Source: Rhodospirillales bacterium 24-66-33
Lineage (GTDB): Bacteria; Pseudomonadota; Alphaproteobacteria; Reyranellales; Reyranellaceae
Assembly (NCBI GenBank): GCA_002281855.1
Contig: NCHQ01000008.1
Coordinates: forward strand, 117,843 to 181,842
Length of the DNA stretch: 64,000 nucleotides
Reading direction: 5' to 3'
Shown here: in pieces, positions 35,262-44,362 of the stretch
Layout: every line of letters begins with the position of its first letter
How positions within the stretch are numbered: the first letter of the stretch is position 1
Program-made: the position numbers and the translations under genes
Notes under the pieces: model-generated
Told to the model about the DNA's origin: nothing
The model's database searches: none
The model's input: the letters and a program-made list of their open reading frames with translations, nothing else

Positions 35262-37508
35262 TCAGCCTGCTGCCGCAGCAGGCACCTTCGCGGGCGTCGG
35301 TACCGGGGGCAGCCCCTCGGTTCCCGAGTCGTTGGACGCCGAGCTGGTGTGCACCACGACATTGGCGCCATCTTTCGCGAACTCGAAACCGAGCGCCGGG
35401 AAGGTGCTGAACATGCGCTTCATGGCCTCGCGCTGGATCGCCGCCGGATTGCCCGGCCGGGCCGTGAACTTGAACCGCACGAGGATGGCATTGCCGGTGA
35501 TGTCGGCGACACCCTGCATCTTGAAGGGCGCCAGGATCTGATCGGCGAGGGCCGGCATCTCCATCATATCGGCACCGATCTTCTTCGAGGCCTTGCGCAG
35601 CTTCTCGATGTCCGTGTCGCGGGCGAAGCGCAGGTTGAACTTCGTGGTGATCCAGTCGCGGCTGAAGTTGGTGATCTGGCCGAGCTGACCGAACGGGATC
35701 GTATGGACCTGGCCGTTCTGGTGCCGCAGCTTGATCGATCGCAGGGTGAAGCCCTCGACCGTGCCCTTGGCCTTGCCGCAGTCGATATATTCGCCGACCC
35801 GGAACGCATCGTCGGACAGGTAGAAAAGGCCCGACACGATATCCTTCACCAGGGTCTGGCTGCCGAACGAGATGGCGATGCCGAACACCGAGGCACCGGC
35901 GATCAGCGGCGTGATGTTGATGCCGAAATCCTGCAACGCGATCATCACCGCGACCAGGATGATCAGAACGGCCGCGGTGCGCCGGATCAGCGGCATCATG
36001 GTGCTGAGCCGCGAAGCCGGTCCAGCCGCCGCGTCGCCGTCGGCGATCGCCTGCGCGGCGTCTTTCGTCCTGGGCCCCATATAGGGGTCCGTCATGTACT
36101 TGAAGAGCTCCCAGGCGACGAACGCGACGAACAGGGTGACACCGGCGGTCCGGGAGGAACTGGTGAGCTGCTCCCACTCATTCCCGCTGACGAGATGCAG
36201 GACCTTGACGACCCAGCTCTCGGCGATCAGCACGGTCACACCGATCAGCACCGCCACGCGGATGCAGCGCGCCACCACATCCGGCAGCTTCGGCGTCGAG
36301 CTGGCCGGTGTCCGCCCGGCGAGTTGGGAGTCGAGACGGCGCACGAAGGCCTGCATCAGCGTCTCGAAGATCAGGACGCCGACGACCAGGTTGAGCGTCA
36401 GAACCATTGCCGAGCCGACATGCATGGACCCGGAGACGGCTCCGTAGATGAGCGTCACGCCCAGCGCGATGAAGAACAGCGGAGCGATGGGAATCCACCT
36501 GCGGCCCAGCCCGCCGATCACCGGCGCGAGCTCTCGCAGGCCGCCGAACCACTGCTGCGCGGCGACACGCGACCGGAAGGCCAGCCAGAGGAACGCCGCG
36601 AGATAAAGGAAGCCACCGAGCACCTGGAAGGCCGCAAGGGCATCCGCCGGCGTGCGAATGGCGACGAGGACCTGGCCCAGGATACGCATGAGGACGATGA
36701 CCAGCATCACCACGGAGATGCGCAGGTACATGGCCTTCGCCTCCCGATCGTCGACCGCACAGAGGCGCGCGGTCGGCAGCTCGGGCTGGAGGATGACGCG
36801 GAACAGCAGGATATACAGTCGCCAGGAGAAGATGCCCGCCAGCACGGCGGCAGCCAGCCTGTCCTGGCCCGTCGTACCCGTGAACCAGGCCCCGGTGGCT
36901 GCATTGCAGATCAGCCAGACGGCCAGCACGCCCAACCCGTCCAGTATGGCGAGCCCCACCAGGTGGGCGATCGAACGCCCGCCATATTCGGCTCCGGCGC
37001 TCGCCGCCAGCCGCGCCCTGAACCGGTGAAGCAGGAGACGCAGAAGGGCCTCGGCCGCGACGGCGACCACAAACACAGCGCAGAGAAGCAGCAGGAAGGC
37101 CGACGCCCCCCGTCCACCCGCCGTCTGCTGGTCGAGAAGGTGAGGAATTCGGGCGAGCTCGGTGCCGAGCATGGGCAGCGCGTTGACCACCTTGACCGTG
37201 CCGTCGATGAGGGCCGCGAACGGATCGGGCCCCGCCTTGGGCTCGACCCTTACGATCTTGGGTGGCGGCGCCGCCTTCGACTTCGCCTTGGAGTCGGACG
37301 CGGCGGGCGCCGGAGAGGCCGCGGCGGGTGCCTGCGCACCTTCGGCCTTCAGCTTCTCGGAGACTGAATTGCTGATCGCATCGACCAACGAGTCGAACTG
37401 GTCCTGCGAGAGCCCGGCGGGCGGAGAGGCCGGCGCCTGAGCCTGTGCCGACACGCCCCACCCCAGGGCAAGCGTCAACGCCAATGCGAGCGTCCGAAGA
37501 GCGTTCAC
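35262..37508 (-). CDS. MscS-family mechanosensitive ion channel with large N-terminal membrane extension
   Basis: A 748-residue protein. A signal peptide (ALRTLALALTLALGWGVSAQA) is followed by a linker, about ten membrane helices and the MscS core: the pore-lining stretch and GVFGIAISFGSQTLVKDIVSGLFYLSDDAF with the hallmark FGSQTLVKD, then the beta domain DDAFRVGEYIDCGKAKGTVEGF and IPFGQLGQITNFSRDW. Such large MscS/MscK-like channels release solutes on osmotic downshift, some after gating by ligands. The start is a GTG at 37508 with GGAAGG upstream, chosen because it yields an intact signal peptide; the frame stays open a further 44 codons. Confidence 0.88.
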   Translation of the reverse strand: MNALRTLALALTLALGWGVSAQAQAPASPPAGLSQDQFDSLVDAISNSVSEKLKAEGAQAPAAASPAPAASDSKAKSKAAPPPKIVRVEPKAGPDPFAALIDGTVKVVNALPMLGTELARIPHLLDQQTAGGRGASAFLLLLCAVFVVAVAAEALLRLLLHRFRARLAASAGAEYGGRSIAHLVGLAILDGLGVLAVWLICNAATGAWFTGTTGQDRLAAAVLAGIFSWRLYILLFRVILQPELPTARLCAVDDREAKAMYLRISVVMLVIVLMRILGQVLVAIRTPADALAAFQVLGGFLYLAAFLWLAFRSRVAAQQWFGGLRELAPVIGGLGRRWIPIAPLFFIALGVTLIYGAVSGSMHVGSAMVLTLNLVVGVLIFETLMQAFVRRLDSQLAGRTPASSTPKLPDVVARCIRVAVLIGVTVLIAESWVVKVLHLVSGNEWEQLTSSSRTAGVTLFVAFVAWELFKYMTDPYMGPRTKDAAQAIADGDAAAGPASRLSTMMPLIRRTAAVLIILVAVMIALQDFGINITPLIAGASVFGIAISFGSQTLVKDIVSGLFYLSDDAFRVGEYIDCGKAKGTVEGFTLRSIKLRHQNGQVHTIPFGQLGQITNFSRDWITTKFNLRFARDTDIEKLRKASKKIGADMMEMPALADQILAPFKMQGVADITGNAILVRFKFTARPGNPAAIQREAMKRMFSTFPALGFEFAKDGANVVVHTSSASNDSGTEGLPPVPTPAKVPAAAAG

Positions 37509-37711
37509 GATCCCATATCCTTCCGTAAGCCAGGCGGCATGCAGGCAGTAATTTCCGGGTTTTACACTACTTCTGTAAGTTTTCGAACCGTGTTCACGGT
37601 TGGGAGGCACGGGGAAACGCAGCACCGGCAGGTCGGCCACTGGCGCGGCTTGTGCCGCCCTTCACCTCGCCGCGGGTGAGGGCCAGGGGCGCATGCTGGT
37701 TCGGGCGCTGA

Positions 37712-39322
37712 CTATCCCAGCTCCATTTCGCGGTAACCGGCGGCGGCGACCTCGTCGCAGCGGGCACGATAGGCCGGAGCGCTGCCGCTGTAGCGCGAGA
37801 TGCGCCGGGTCTGCTTGCCCTCAACATTCGTATTCACGCCGGTGAACCACGAATTGACGTCATTCGACAGCAGGCCGGCCGACACCTCTTGCACCGTCTT
37901 CATCCAGGCCTTCACCCCTTCCGGCCGCGCATCGATCCTGGTCAGCCCGCGATCGCGCATGAAACGCAGCAGGTCGGTGACCCATTCGACGTTGTATTCG
38001 ATGCTCCGCGGGATATTGCCCAGCGCCGTGTGCGGTCCGAGCAGCATGAGCATGTTGGGGAAGCCCTCGACCGACATGCCGACGAAGGTCTCCGCGCCCT
38101 CAGCCCACTTGTCCTTGAGCCTCTCACCGCCGACGCCGCGGATGTCCACGCGATCGAAGGCGCCCGTCAGGGCGTCGAACCCCGTGGCGTAGATGATCAT
38201 GTCGAAGTCGTAGTCGCGGGCGCTGGTGCGGATGCCGGTCGGCGTCACCCGTTCGATCGGCGTCTCGGTGAGATCGACCAGCTCGACGTTCGGCTGGTTG
38301 TAGACCTCGTAGTAGCGGGTCTCGAGCGGCACGCGACGGGTGCCGAAGCCGTGGTTCTTAGGAATGAGCTTCTCGGCGACCCTGGGATCCCTCACCCGGC
38401 TCCTGATCTTGCGGGCGACGAAGTCTGAGATCAGGGCGTTGGCATCCTTGCTGGTGAGGATGTCGTTGAAATTGCCGACCCAGATCCCGAACCCGGGTTC
38501 GCCATAGAGCTTCTCGAAGAAGGCCTCGCGCTCCGCCGGCGTCACCTCGAAGGTGCCGCGCGGTTCGGCGGTATGCAGGAAGCAGGCGAAGGTCTCCTGG
38601 CAACGCCGGAAAATGTCCGGATAGTCGGACCGGATGCGTGCCATCTCGGCGGCATCGATCTTGCGGTTGTGCAGCGGCGCGCACCAGTTGGGCGTGCGTT
38701 GGAAGACGGTGAGGGTCTTGGCCGTCTTCGCCACTTCCTGGATGGTCTGCACGCCGGTCGCGCCGGTGCCGATCACCGCGACCCTCTTGCCCTCGAAACT
38801 CACCGGCTCGTGCGGCCACCGGGCGGTATGGCAGCTCTGGCCCGCGAAACTGTCGATGCCCTCGATGCGCGGCATCGTGAAGGCCGACAAAGGCCCGACG
38901 GCCGTGATCAGGAAGCGGGCGGTGCTGCGGCTTCCATCCTCCAGCGTCACCTCCCAGCTCCGCGTTTCCTCGCGCCAGTGGGCGGACGTCACCTTGCTGC
39001 GGAACTGGATGTCGCGTCGCAGGTCGAACTTGTCGGCGACATGGTTGAGGTAGCGCAAGGTCTCGGGCTGGGGCGCGAAATGCTCGGTCCAGTCCCACTC
39101 TTCCAGCAGCTCCTGGGAGAAGGAGTAGCCGTAGGAATAACTCTCCGAGTCGAACCGCGCCCCGGGATAGCGGTTCCAGTACCAGGTCCCGCCGACGCCC
39201 GTACCAGACTCGAACACTCGGACTTTCAGGCCGAGTTCGCGCAGGCGGTAGAGCTGGAAGAGGCCGGACATGCCGGCACCGACGATGATTGCGTCGAACT
39301 CGGGACTTTGGGCGGAAGACAT
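37712..39322 (-). CDS. Flavin-containing monooxygenase, Baeyer-Villiger type
   Basis: A 536-residue class B flavoprotein monooxygenase. It has the FAD motif IIVGAGMSGLFQLYRL, the NADP motif VAVIGTGATGVQTIQEV, and the Baeyer-Villiger fingerprint FAGQSCHTARWP between them, plus GGTWYWNRYPGARFDSES where the YPG.R.D part is diagnostic. These enzymes insert oxygen next to ketones (cyclohexanone, phenylacetone-like substrates) using NADPH and O2. It stands alone, so the substrate is open. About 200 bases without genes separate it from the MscS gene. Confidence 0.92.
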   Translation of the reverse strand: MSSAQSPEFDAIIVGAGMSGLFQLYRLRELGLKVRVFESGTGVGGTWYWNRYPGARFDSESYSYGYSFSQELLEEWDWTEHFAPQPETLRYLNHVADKFDLRRDIQFRSKVTSAHWREETRSWEVTLEDGSRSTARFLITAVGPLSAFTMPRIEGIDSFAGQSCHTARWPHEPVSFEGKRVAVIGTGATGVQTIQEVAKTAKTLTVFQRTPNWCAPLHNRKIDAAEMARIRSDYPDIFRRCQETFACFLHTAEPRGTFEVTPAEREAFFEKLYGEPGFGIWVGNFNDILTSKDANALISDFVARKIRSRVRDPRVAEKLIPKNHGFGTRRVPLETRYYEVYNQPNVELVDLTETPIERVTPTGIRTSARDYDFDMIIYATGFDALTGAFDRVDIRGVGGERLKDKWAEGAETFVGMSVEGFPNMLMLLGPHTALGNIPRSIEYNVEWVTDLLRFMRDRGLTRIDARPEGVKAWMKTVQEVSAGLLSNDVNSWFTGVNTNVEGKQTRRISRYSGSAPAYRARCDEVAAAGYREMELG

Positions 39323-39452
39323 GCGCCACCCTAGCGGCCCGCGTGGCCCGTCTGCAACGCATCACCACCGCATAGCGATCCCCTGCCCCCGGACGCAACC
39401 CATGCGGACGGCTCCCGTTGCGCTGGATCAATTGCAGGCAAAGGAAACACCC

Positions 39453-39632
39453 ATGATCAAGTCAATCGTTCTCGTTGCGCTGGTCGGCACGGTCGTCGCG
39501 GGCTGCTCGGTCCGCAGCGAACGCGTGGTGGAGGTTCCGGCCCAGACCACGACCCAGCGCACCACGACTGTCTCGTCCGATCCCTATACCCCGACGACCA
39601 CCACCACCACCTACTCGACCCCTACCCGCTAG
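39453..39632 (+). CDS. Small Thr-rich lipoprotein
   Basis: A 59-residue protein with a lipoprotein signal (IVLVALVGTVVAGC, lipobox VVAGC, Cys at 18). The mature 42 residues are unusual: VPAQTTTQRTTTV followed by a run rich in Thr, Ser and Pro (YTPTTTTTTYSTPT). AAGGAAA precedes the ATG. It is likely an outer-membrane-anchored, disordered peptide of unknown function. Its 3' end is close to a bidirectional hairpin. Confidence 0.72.
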   Translation: MIKSIVLVALVGTVVAGCSVRSERVVEVPAQTTTQRTTTVSSDPYTPTTTTTTYSTPTR

Positions 39633-39646
39633 TCTTTCCGAGAGGC

Positions 39647-39692
39647 GTAAAAGGGCGCGGCTTCACCGGATTCGGGACAGCCGCGCCTTTAC
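39647..39692. terminator. Hairpin between the small lipoprotein gene and the convergent oxidoreductase gene
   Basis: GTAAAAGGGCGCGGCT and AGCCGCGCCTTTAC pair with one or two mismatches around a 16-base loop. The right arm is inside the 3' coding end of the minus-strand gene. A-rich and T-rich flanks suit termination in both directions. Confidence 0.6.
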
Positions 39693-40256
39693 CTTGTCCA
39701 GATAGATTTCGCGCGACCTCTGGGTGGAATGATCCATGTCGTAATGGGCGAGCCAGAACGTCGACACGCCCTTGGCGCACATCTGCTTCAGCCCGCGCAT
39801 GAACACCTTGCGTCCCGGATCGCCGGCGAACAGCCGGACAATCCACCAGGGCGAGCCGAAGGTCGTGACAACCCCCAGCATCGTGATGTTTCGGAGGTTC
39901 GGCTCGAGGTGGTTGTCCCTGGCATCGTAGACAAACGCGGTGCCCGGCCCCCAGACGCGATCGACATAGCCCTTGAGCATGGCGGGCATCGAGTACCACC
40001 AGTGCGGAAAGCAGAAGACGACCCCGTCGACGTTCGTCAGGATTTCGACGTAGGGGGCGACGGCGGAATCGTCGTACCCGTTGCCCATGTAGGTCCGGCG
40101 TTCGGTCTCCGTCATCGCTGGCTGGAAGTCCTCGCGATAGAGGTCCGTTGCGACTACCTCGTGACCGTTCTTCTCCAGTGTATCCACGGTCGCCCGGAAA
40201 AGCGCGTGGTTGAAGCTGTCTTCGAGTGGATGGCAGTGAATGACCTGGATGCGCAT
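39663..40256 (-). CDS. NAD(P)H-dependent flavin oxidoreductase (NQO1/KefF-like)
   Basis: A 197-residue flavodoxin-like protein. It starts MRIQVIHCHPLEDSFNHAL, the FMN/FAD-binding N-terminus of the NQO1/MdaB family, and has VVFCFPHWWYSMPAMLKGYVDRV with the PxWWYSMPA motif, and TFGSPWWIVR. The family reduces quinones with NADPH, giving protection against redox cycling. The start at 40256 is set by that N-terminus; the longer in-frame extension has no resemblance. Confidence 0.88.
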   Translation of the reverse strand: MRIQVIHCHPLEDSFNHALFRATVDTLEKNGHEVVATDLYREDFQPAMTETERRTYMGNGYDDSAVAPYVEILTNVDGVVFCFPHWWYSMPAMLKGYVDRVWGPGTAFVYDARDNHLEPNLRNITMLGVVTTFGSPWWIVRLFAGDPGRKVFMRGLKQMCAKGVSTFWLAHYDMDHSTQRSREIYLDKVKARLSRIR

Positions 40257-40308
40257 GACGGACCCCAACGCTCTCGGCGGTGGCCGCGTTGCGCCACCAG
40301 CGGCTGCC

Positions 40309-40704
40309 CTAACGCCTGGAGCAGGTTCCGGCGTAATAGGCGTCGGCCTCGCAGACCTTGCCGTCTGGAAGGGCACAATTTCCGAGTTCCGGCCCCACGC
40401 CGGGAGGGGTCGTGACCGAATAGCGCCCGCCGGTGATGGCGCAGTAGCGCCCCGCCGGGGTGGCGAAGCCGGTGACCCGCAGACCCGCCTTCGGACATTC
40501 GCCTCGGAGCAGCGCCCATTCCTCGCACTGATAGTTGTCCGCGAAGACGCAGACTCCGAACTCGCCGCCGTCGGGCCTTCGGTCGATCGTCAGCGTGCCG
40601 CCCTGCCGCGTGCAATTGACCGACGCCGGATTTGCCAGCTGCGGCTGCGCCCCGGCGCACGCCGTCCACAGCAGTATGACGACTGAAACCAAGAACCGAT
40701 ACAT
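40309..40704 (-). CDS. Secreted DUF333-like protein with two cysteine-rich repeats
   Basis: A 131-residue protein with a signal peptide (YRFLVSVVILLWTACAGA). The mature part has two related units: NPASVNCTRQGGTL...GVCVFADNYQCEEWALLRGEC, which is a DUF333 domain, and a second looser copy GRYCAITGGRYS...GNCALPDGKVCEADAYYAGTC. Each has four cysteines, suggesting two disulfides per unit. Signal-peptide Cys at 16 could be a lipobox cysteine (LWTAC), but the following AGA favours ordinary cleavage. AGGAGG precedes the ATG. It diverges from the DHA2 transporter gene. Confidence 0.75.
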   Translation of the reverse strand: MYRFLVSVVILLWTACAGAQPQLANPASVNCTRQGGTLTIDRRPDGGEFGVCVFADNYQCEEWALLRGECPKAGLRVTGFATPAGRYCAITGGRYSVTTPPGVGPELGNCALPDGKVCEADAYYAGTCSRR

Positions 40705-40786
40705 GGAGGCCTCCTGGCCAACCCTATACGAATCGGTGCATTGCGTCCGCAGCCGGTCCGGGGCCAGACTGCGGAAAGAACGGAAC

Positions 40787-42232
40787 ATGAGCGCCCCTCC
40801 CTCCCCTTTGCCCGACGACAGAATCAAGCGGCTGCTACCGTGGCTGGTCGCCGTGGCGTTCTTCATGCAGTCGCTCGACACGACCATCCTGAACACCGCC
40901 GTGCCCGCCATTGCCCAGGCGATGGACGTGACCCCGCTCAACGTGAAGTCGGTCCTGGCAAGCTACACGTTGAGCCTCGCGGTCTTCATTCCTGTGAGCG
41001 GCTGGATGGCCGACCGCTTCGGTACGCGGCGGGTCTTCGTGGCGGCAATCGCCGTCTTCTGCCTCGGATCGTTGCTGTGCGGCGTCTCGACCAGCATCGA
41101 GATGCTGGTGGCCTGCCGTGTCCTGCAGGGCGTGGGCGGTGCCATGATGATGCCGGTAGGCCGCATGACGCTCGCCCGCACCTACGGCAAGGCCGATCTG
41201 GTGAGAGCCATGAGCTTCGTCGCCATTCCCAGCCTGATCGGCCCGATGATCGGTCCGGTGGCGGGCGGCGCGATCGTCCACTGGCTCCATTGGAGCATCG
41301 TTTTCTTCGTCAACATTCCGGTCGGAATCGTCGGCCTCTACTTCGTCGGCCGCTACCTGCCCGACTATCGCGAGCCGAAGACCCATCCGCTCGACATGCT
41401 GGGGCTGGTCCTGTTCGGCGGCGGCATCGCCCTGCTTTCCTATGTCCTCGAGGTGTTCGGCGACAACACCCTCTCGGGCCAGGAGATGATCGTTCTTCTG
41501 GCGGTCTCGGCCGCGCTGCTCGCGGGCTACGGCATCCGCGCCATGCTGACGGACTTCCCGCTGCTCAATCTCGGCCTGTTCAGGATCCGCACCTTCCGGG
41601 CGGCCGTGAACGGCGGCTTCTTCACCCGGCTGGGTCTGGGCGGCATCCCGTTCCTGTTCCCGTTGCTGTACCAGATCGGGCTCGGCTTCTCGCCGATCCA
41701 GTCCGGCCTGCTGGTGCTGCCGCAGGCCATCGCCTCGATCGGGCTCAAGAGCTTCATGCCGGCGATCCTGGCCCGCTTCGGCTATCGCAACGTACTGGTC
41801 TTCAACACGATCGTGGTCGGACTGCTCATCATGTCCTTCGCCACCGTGGGCGCCGAGACCCCGATCTGGCGCATCGTGGTGCAGGCCTTCGTGCTCGGCC
41901 TGTTTACCTCGATGCAGTACACCAGCATGAACACGCTGGTTTATGCCGACGTTTCCGGACCGCAGACCAGCGGCGCCAGTACGATCGCGTCCACCGGCCA
42001 GCAGCTCTCGATCAGTTTCGGTGTGGCCGGCGCCTCCCTGATCGCCGCGATGTTCGTGCCGGCCGAAATGCACTCCCATGCCGGCGCGATGATCTATGGA
42101 GTCCAGCGGGCGTTCCTGATCCTGGGCGTCATGACGATCGCATCATCCGTCGTGTTCATGGAGCTGAAGTCCGACGATGGCGGCGACATCAGCAAGCACG
42201 ACAAGTCCGCCGACCATCCGCACGAGCACTAG
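40787..42232 (+). CDS. DHA2-family MFS multidrug exporter
   Basis: A 481-residue transporter with about fourteen membrane helices. The N-terminal SLDTTILNTAVPAIAQAM is the DHA2 family motif D1 (LDxTIVNVALP), followed by GWMADRFGTRRVFVAA (motif A) and GVGGAMMMPVGRMTLART (motif B). These exporters pump drugs out with protons, often with a membrane-fusion partner, but none adjoins. The start with GGAAC just upstream was chosen by the family N-terminus. It is transcribed away from the DUF333 gene, sharing 82 bases. Confidence 0.9.
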   Translation: MSAPPSPLPDDRIKRLLPWLVAVAFFMQSLDTTILNTAVPAIAQAMDVTPLNVKSVLASYTLSLAVFIPVSGWMADRFGTRRVFVAAIAVFCLGSLLCGVSTSIEMLVACRVLQGVGGAMMMPVGRMTLARTYGKADLVRAMSFVAIPSLIGPMIGPVAGGAIVHWLHWSIVFFVNIPVGIVGLYFVGRYLPDYREPKTHPLDMLGLVLFGGGIALLSYVLEVFGDNTLSGQEMIVLLAVSAALLAGYGIRAMLTDFPLLNLGLFRIRTFRAAVNGGFFTRLGLGGIPFLFPLLYQIGLGFSPIQSGLLVLPQAIASIGLKSFMPAILARFGYRNVLVFNTIVVGLLIMSFATVGAETPIWRIVVQAFVLGLFTSMQYTSMNTLVYADVSGPQTSGASTIASTGQQLSISFGVAGASLIAAMFVPAEMHSHAGAMIYGVQRAFLILGVMTIASSVVFMELKSDDGGDISKHDKSADHPHEH

Positions 42233-42333
42233 GGTCTCCAGACAGGTTTTTCAGAAGGACCAGCGAGCAACACCGCTCCGTCGACGGTCACCCGTGGCAC
42301 ACGATTCGGGGGGTGCGGCATCGATTTCACTTA

Positions 42334-42360
42334 TTTCGTTTGTTTCGTTTGTTTCGTTTA
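42334..42360. repeat. Short tandem repeat (TTTCGTTTG, three copies)
   Basis: Three 9-base units, the last with a final A instead of G, lie between the convergent DHA2 and tspO genes. The remaining bases from 42233 to 42392 show nothing else that I can identify. A T-rich run on the plus strand may add to transcription stopping. Confidence 0.6.
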
Positions 42361-42392
42361 TCCGCCAGGTGTCCGGCTTCGGGAGCGGCCTG

Positions 42393-42890
42393 CTAGTTCA
42401 AGCGCCAGACAGCGATGTTCAGGATCGTCGCGAAGGCGATCCACGCCAGGTACGGCACCAGGAGCAACGCCGCGAGACCGTCGATCCGCCTGAACATCAG
42501 CACCGTCGCCAGCACCAGCAGGTCGAGCACGAGGATCACCGCAACGGCGAGCCCGGGGTCGCGAAGCCCGAAGAAGGCGATGCTCCAGCCCAGGTTGACC
42601 GCGAGCTGGAGCGCGAACAGGGCGAGCGGGCCCCGGGCGGTGTCCCGATCGGCCGCCCGCCAGACCCGCCAGGCCGCAATGCCCATCATCGCGTAGAGGG
42701 TGGTCCAGACCGGCCCGAACACCCAGTTCGGCGGATTGAACGACGGCTTGTTCAGCGTCGGATACCACTCGGTCACGCTGGAGGCCGTCACGGCACCCCC
42801 CAGCCCTCCTATGGCGAGGCAGATGCCGACGAACAAGGCGAGGGCCAGCAGGTCCCTGCCGGTGCCGAGATCAGATCGTTTGGTGCTCAT
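42393..42890 (-). CDS. tspO: TspO/MBR family membrane protein
   Basis: A 165-residue protein with five membrane helices and the TspO hallmarks: TASSVTEWYPTLNKPSFNPPNWVFGPVWT, of which NKPSFNPPNWVFGPVWT is diagnostic, MMGIAAWRVW and LQLAVNLGWSIAFFG. TspO proteins bind tetrapyrroles and cholesterol-like ligands and in Rhodobacter modulate photosystem genes by oxygen and light. The ATG overlaps the DUF1345 stop by four bases, so the two are co-translated. Confidence 0.93.
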   Translation of the reverse strand: MSTKRSDLGTGRDLLALALFVGICLAIGGLGGAVTASSVTEWYPTLNKPSFNPPNWVFGPVWTTLYAMMGIAAWRVWRAADRDTARGPLALFALQLAVNLGWSIAFFGLRDPGLAVAVILVLDLLVLATVLMFRRIDGLAALLLVPYLAWIAFATILNIAVWRLN

Positions 42891-43558
42891 GACAGCAGGC
42901 TCGCTCCGACATTGATGGTGAGGGCGAGGATCGCCGTATTGAATACGAAGGAAACGATGCCGTGGACGAGTGTCACGCGCCGCATGGCGGACGAAACCGT
43001 GCCGACGTCGCCGGTTTGAGCCGCGCAGCCGATCACGAAGGAATAGTAGACGAAGTCCCAATAGTCCGGCGGACGGTCGCCCGGGAATTCCAGGCCGCCC
43101 GGCCCGTCATCGTCGGGCCGGTAATAGACATTGGCGTAATGCAGGGTGAACACGAGGTGCGTGAACGTCCAGGACAGCGCCACGGTTGCCCCGGTGAGGA
43201 CGAGCGCGTGCCAGAGGGAGCCGTGCGGCGTCTTCAGGGCCGCGAGTTCGGAGAAGATCGTGGCGAAGCTCGCACTCGCGCTCACGACGACCACCAGGAG
43301 GATGATCCAGTCCCCCTCGTCATAGTAAGCCGCCCGGGCATAGCAGGTTTCCACCGTGGACCTGGCGATCATGGTCAGCGTCATCACGATGTAGGACAGG
43401 GCCATCAGGTCCCAGGCGAGCAGGCCCCTGGTCGCGAACCGCATGTCCTGCGGCAGCACGACGAACAGGACGAGGCCTGCCGCCAGCGCGATCAGCAGCC
43501 GCGTGCGGGCATGGACGAAGCGGCGAATGGCGCTGGAGGGGACGGTGGACTGGGTCAT
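42887..43558 (-). CDS. DUF1345 membrane protein
   Basis: A 223-residue integral membrane protein with about five helices: LLIALAAGLVLFVVLP, DLMALSYIVMTLTMI and the DUF1345 stretch VALSWTFTHLVFTLHYANVYY followed by FPGDRPPDYWDFVYYSFVIG and VTLVHGIVSFVFNTAILALT. The two-gene unit DUF1345-tspO is coupled by an ATGA overlap. Function of DUF1345 is unknown; ion conduction has been suggested for relatives, without firm proof. It diverges from the TRIC-like gene, with 63 bases between. Confidence 0.88.
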   Translation of the reverse strand: MTQSTVPSSAIRRFVHARTRLLIALAAGLVLFVVLPQDMRFATRGLLAWDLMALSYIVMTLTMIARSTVETCYARAAYYDEGDWIILLVVVVSASASFATIFSELAALKTPHGSLWHALVLTGATVALSWTFTHLVFTLHYANVYYRPDDDGPGGLEFPGDRPPDYWDFVYYSFVIGCAAQTGDVGTVSSAMRRVTLVHGIVSFVFNTAILALTINVGASLLS

Positions 43559-43621
43559 GCGGGCTCTCGTGTACCACTGTGGCATCTCGGCGGCGGACGG
43601 TATTCTCTGTAAAGTGGCGGC

Positions 43622-44251
43622 ATGTTTTTCGACGCCATGGACCTGGCCGCTACGTTCGTGTTCGCCATCAGTGGCGCCACGCGGGGCGTGCGCAAGCAGC
43701 TGGATCTGTTCGGCGTGCTGGTCGTCGCCTGGCTGGCCGGGGTCGCCGGCGGCCTGGCGCGCGACCTCCTGATCGGGGCCGTCCCGCCCGCGGCAATCGT
43801 CGACTGGCGCTACCTCGCGGCGACGGCCGCGGCCGGATTGCTGGGCTTCTTCGCGTCGGACATCATCGAGCGGTTGCGCACGCCCGTCCTGCTGTTCGAC
43901 GCCGCCGGCCTCTGCCTGTTCGCCGTCACCGGCACCGAGAAGGCGCTGCTCTACGGGCTCAGCCCCCTGATGGCGGCCATGCTGGGGACGGTCACCTGCA
44001 TCGGGGGCGGCGTGGCGCGGGACCTCCTCACCCTCCAGGTCCCGACGGTCCTTCGCTCCGAGCTCTACGCCGTGGCCGCCCTTGCGGGGGCCGGCACGAT
44101 CTCGCTGGGCTTCTGGGCCGGCTGGCCGATGCTTCCGACGGCCGTGGCGGGTGCGGGGATCTGCCTGTTCCTCCGGCTGATGTCGATCTACCGGGGATGG
44201 CGTCTGCCCGTGGCCGTCACGCGGCATAAGTTTTACCCGGAAACTGACTAA
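43622..44251 (+). CDS. TRIC-type (UPF0126) trimeric intracellular cation channel homologue
   Basis: A 209-residue protein with seven membrane helices arranged as two repeats. Motifs are ATFVFAISGATRGVRK and GVAGGLARDLLIG in the first half, DAAGLCLFAVTGTEKAL and TCIGGGVARDLLT in the second, the standard UPF0126 pattern. Prokaryotic TRIC channels are homotrimeric potassium channels. The start has a weak GTGGCGG upstream. No neighbour suggests a specific role. Confidence 0.88.
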   Translation: MFFDAMDLAATFVFAISGATRGVRKQLDLFGVLVVAWLAGVAGGLARDLLIGAVPPAAIVDWRYLAATAAAGLLGFFASDIIERLRTPVLLFDAAGLCLFAVTGTEKALLYGLSPLMAAMLGTVTCIGGGVARDLLTLQVPTVLRSELYAVAALAGAGTISLGFWAGWPMLPTAVAGAGICLFLRLMSIYRGWRLPVAVTRHKFYPETD

Positions 44252-44362
44252 TTTTTCGCCTTCTTATCGCCAGAATGCTCGCCGCGCCCTTGCCGGTCCG
44301 GTGCATGGACGCTAAACACACGGCCGTCATTTTGTCGCAAGCGGCGTGGGGGAAAGAGCAGC

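Noticed and set aside
35259..37367. 702-codon plus-strand frame opposite the MscS channel gene
   Set aside because: The opposite strand shows the MscS core motifs, while this frame is charged, repetitive and has no recognisable family.
42334..42360. TTTCGTTTG triplication considered as a CRISPR remnant
   Set aside because: Units are only 9 bases, directly adjacent, with no spacers and no cas genes.
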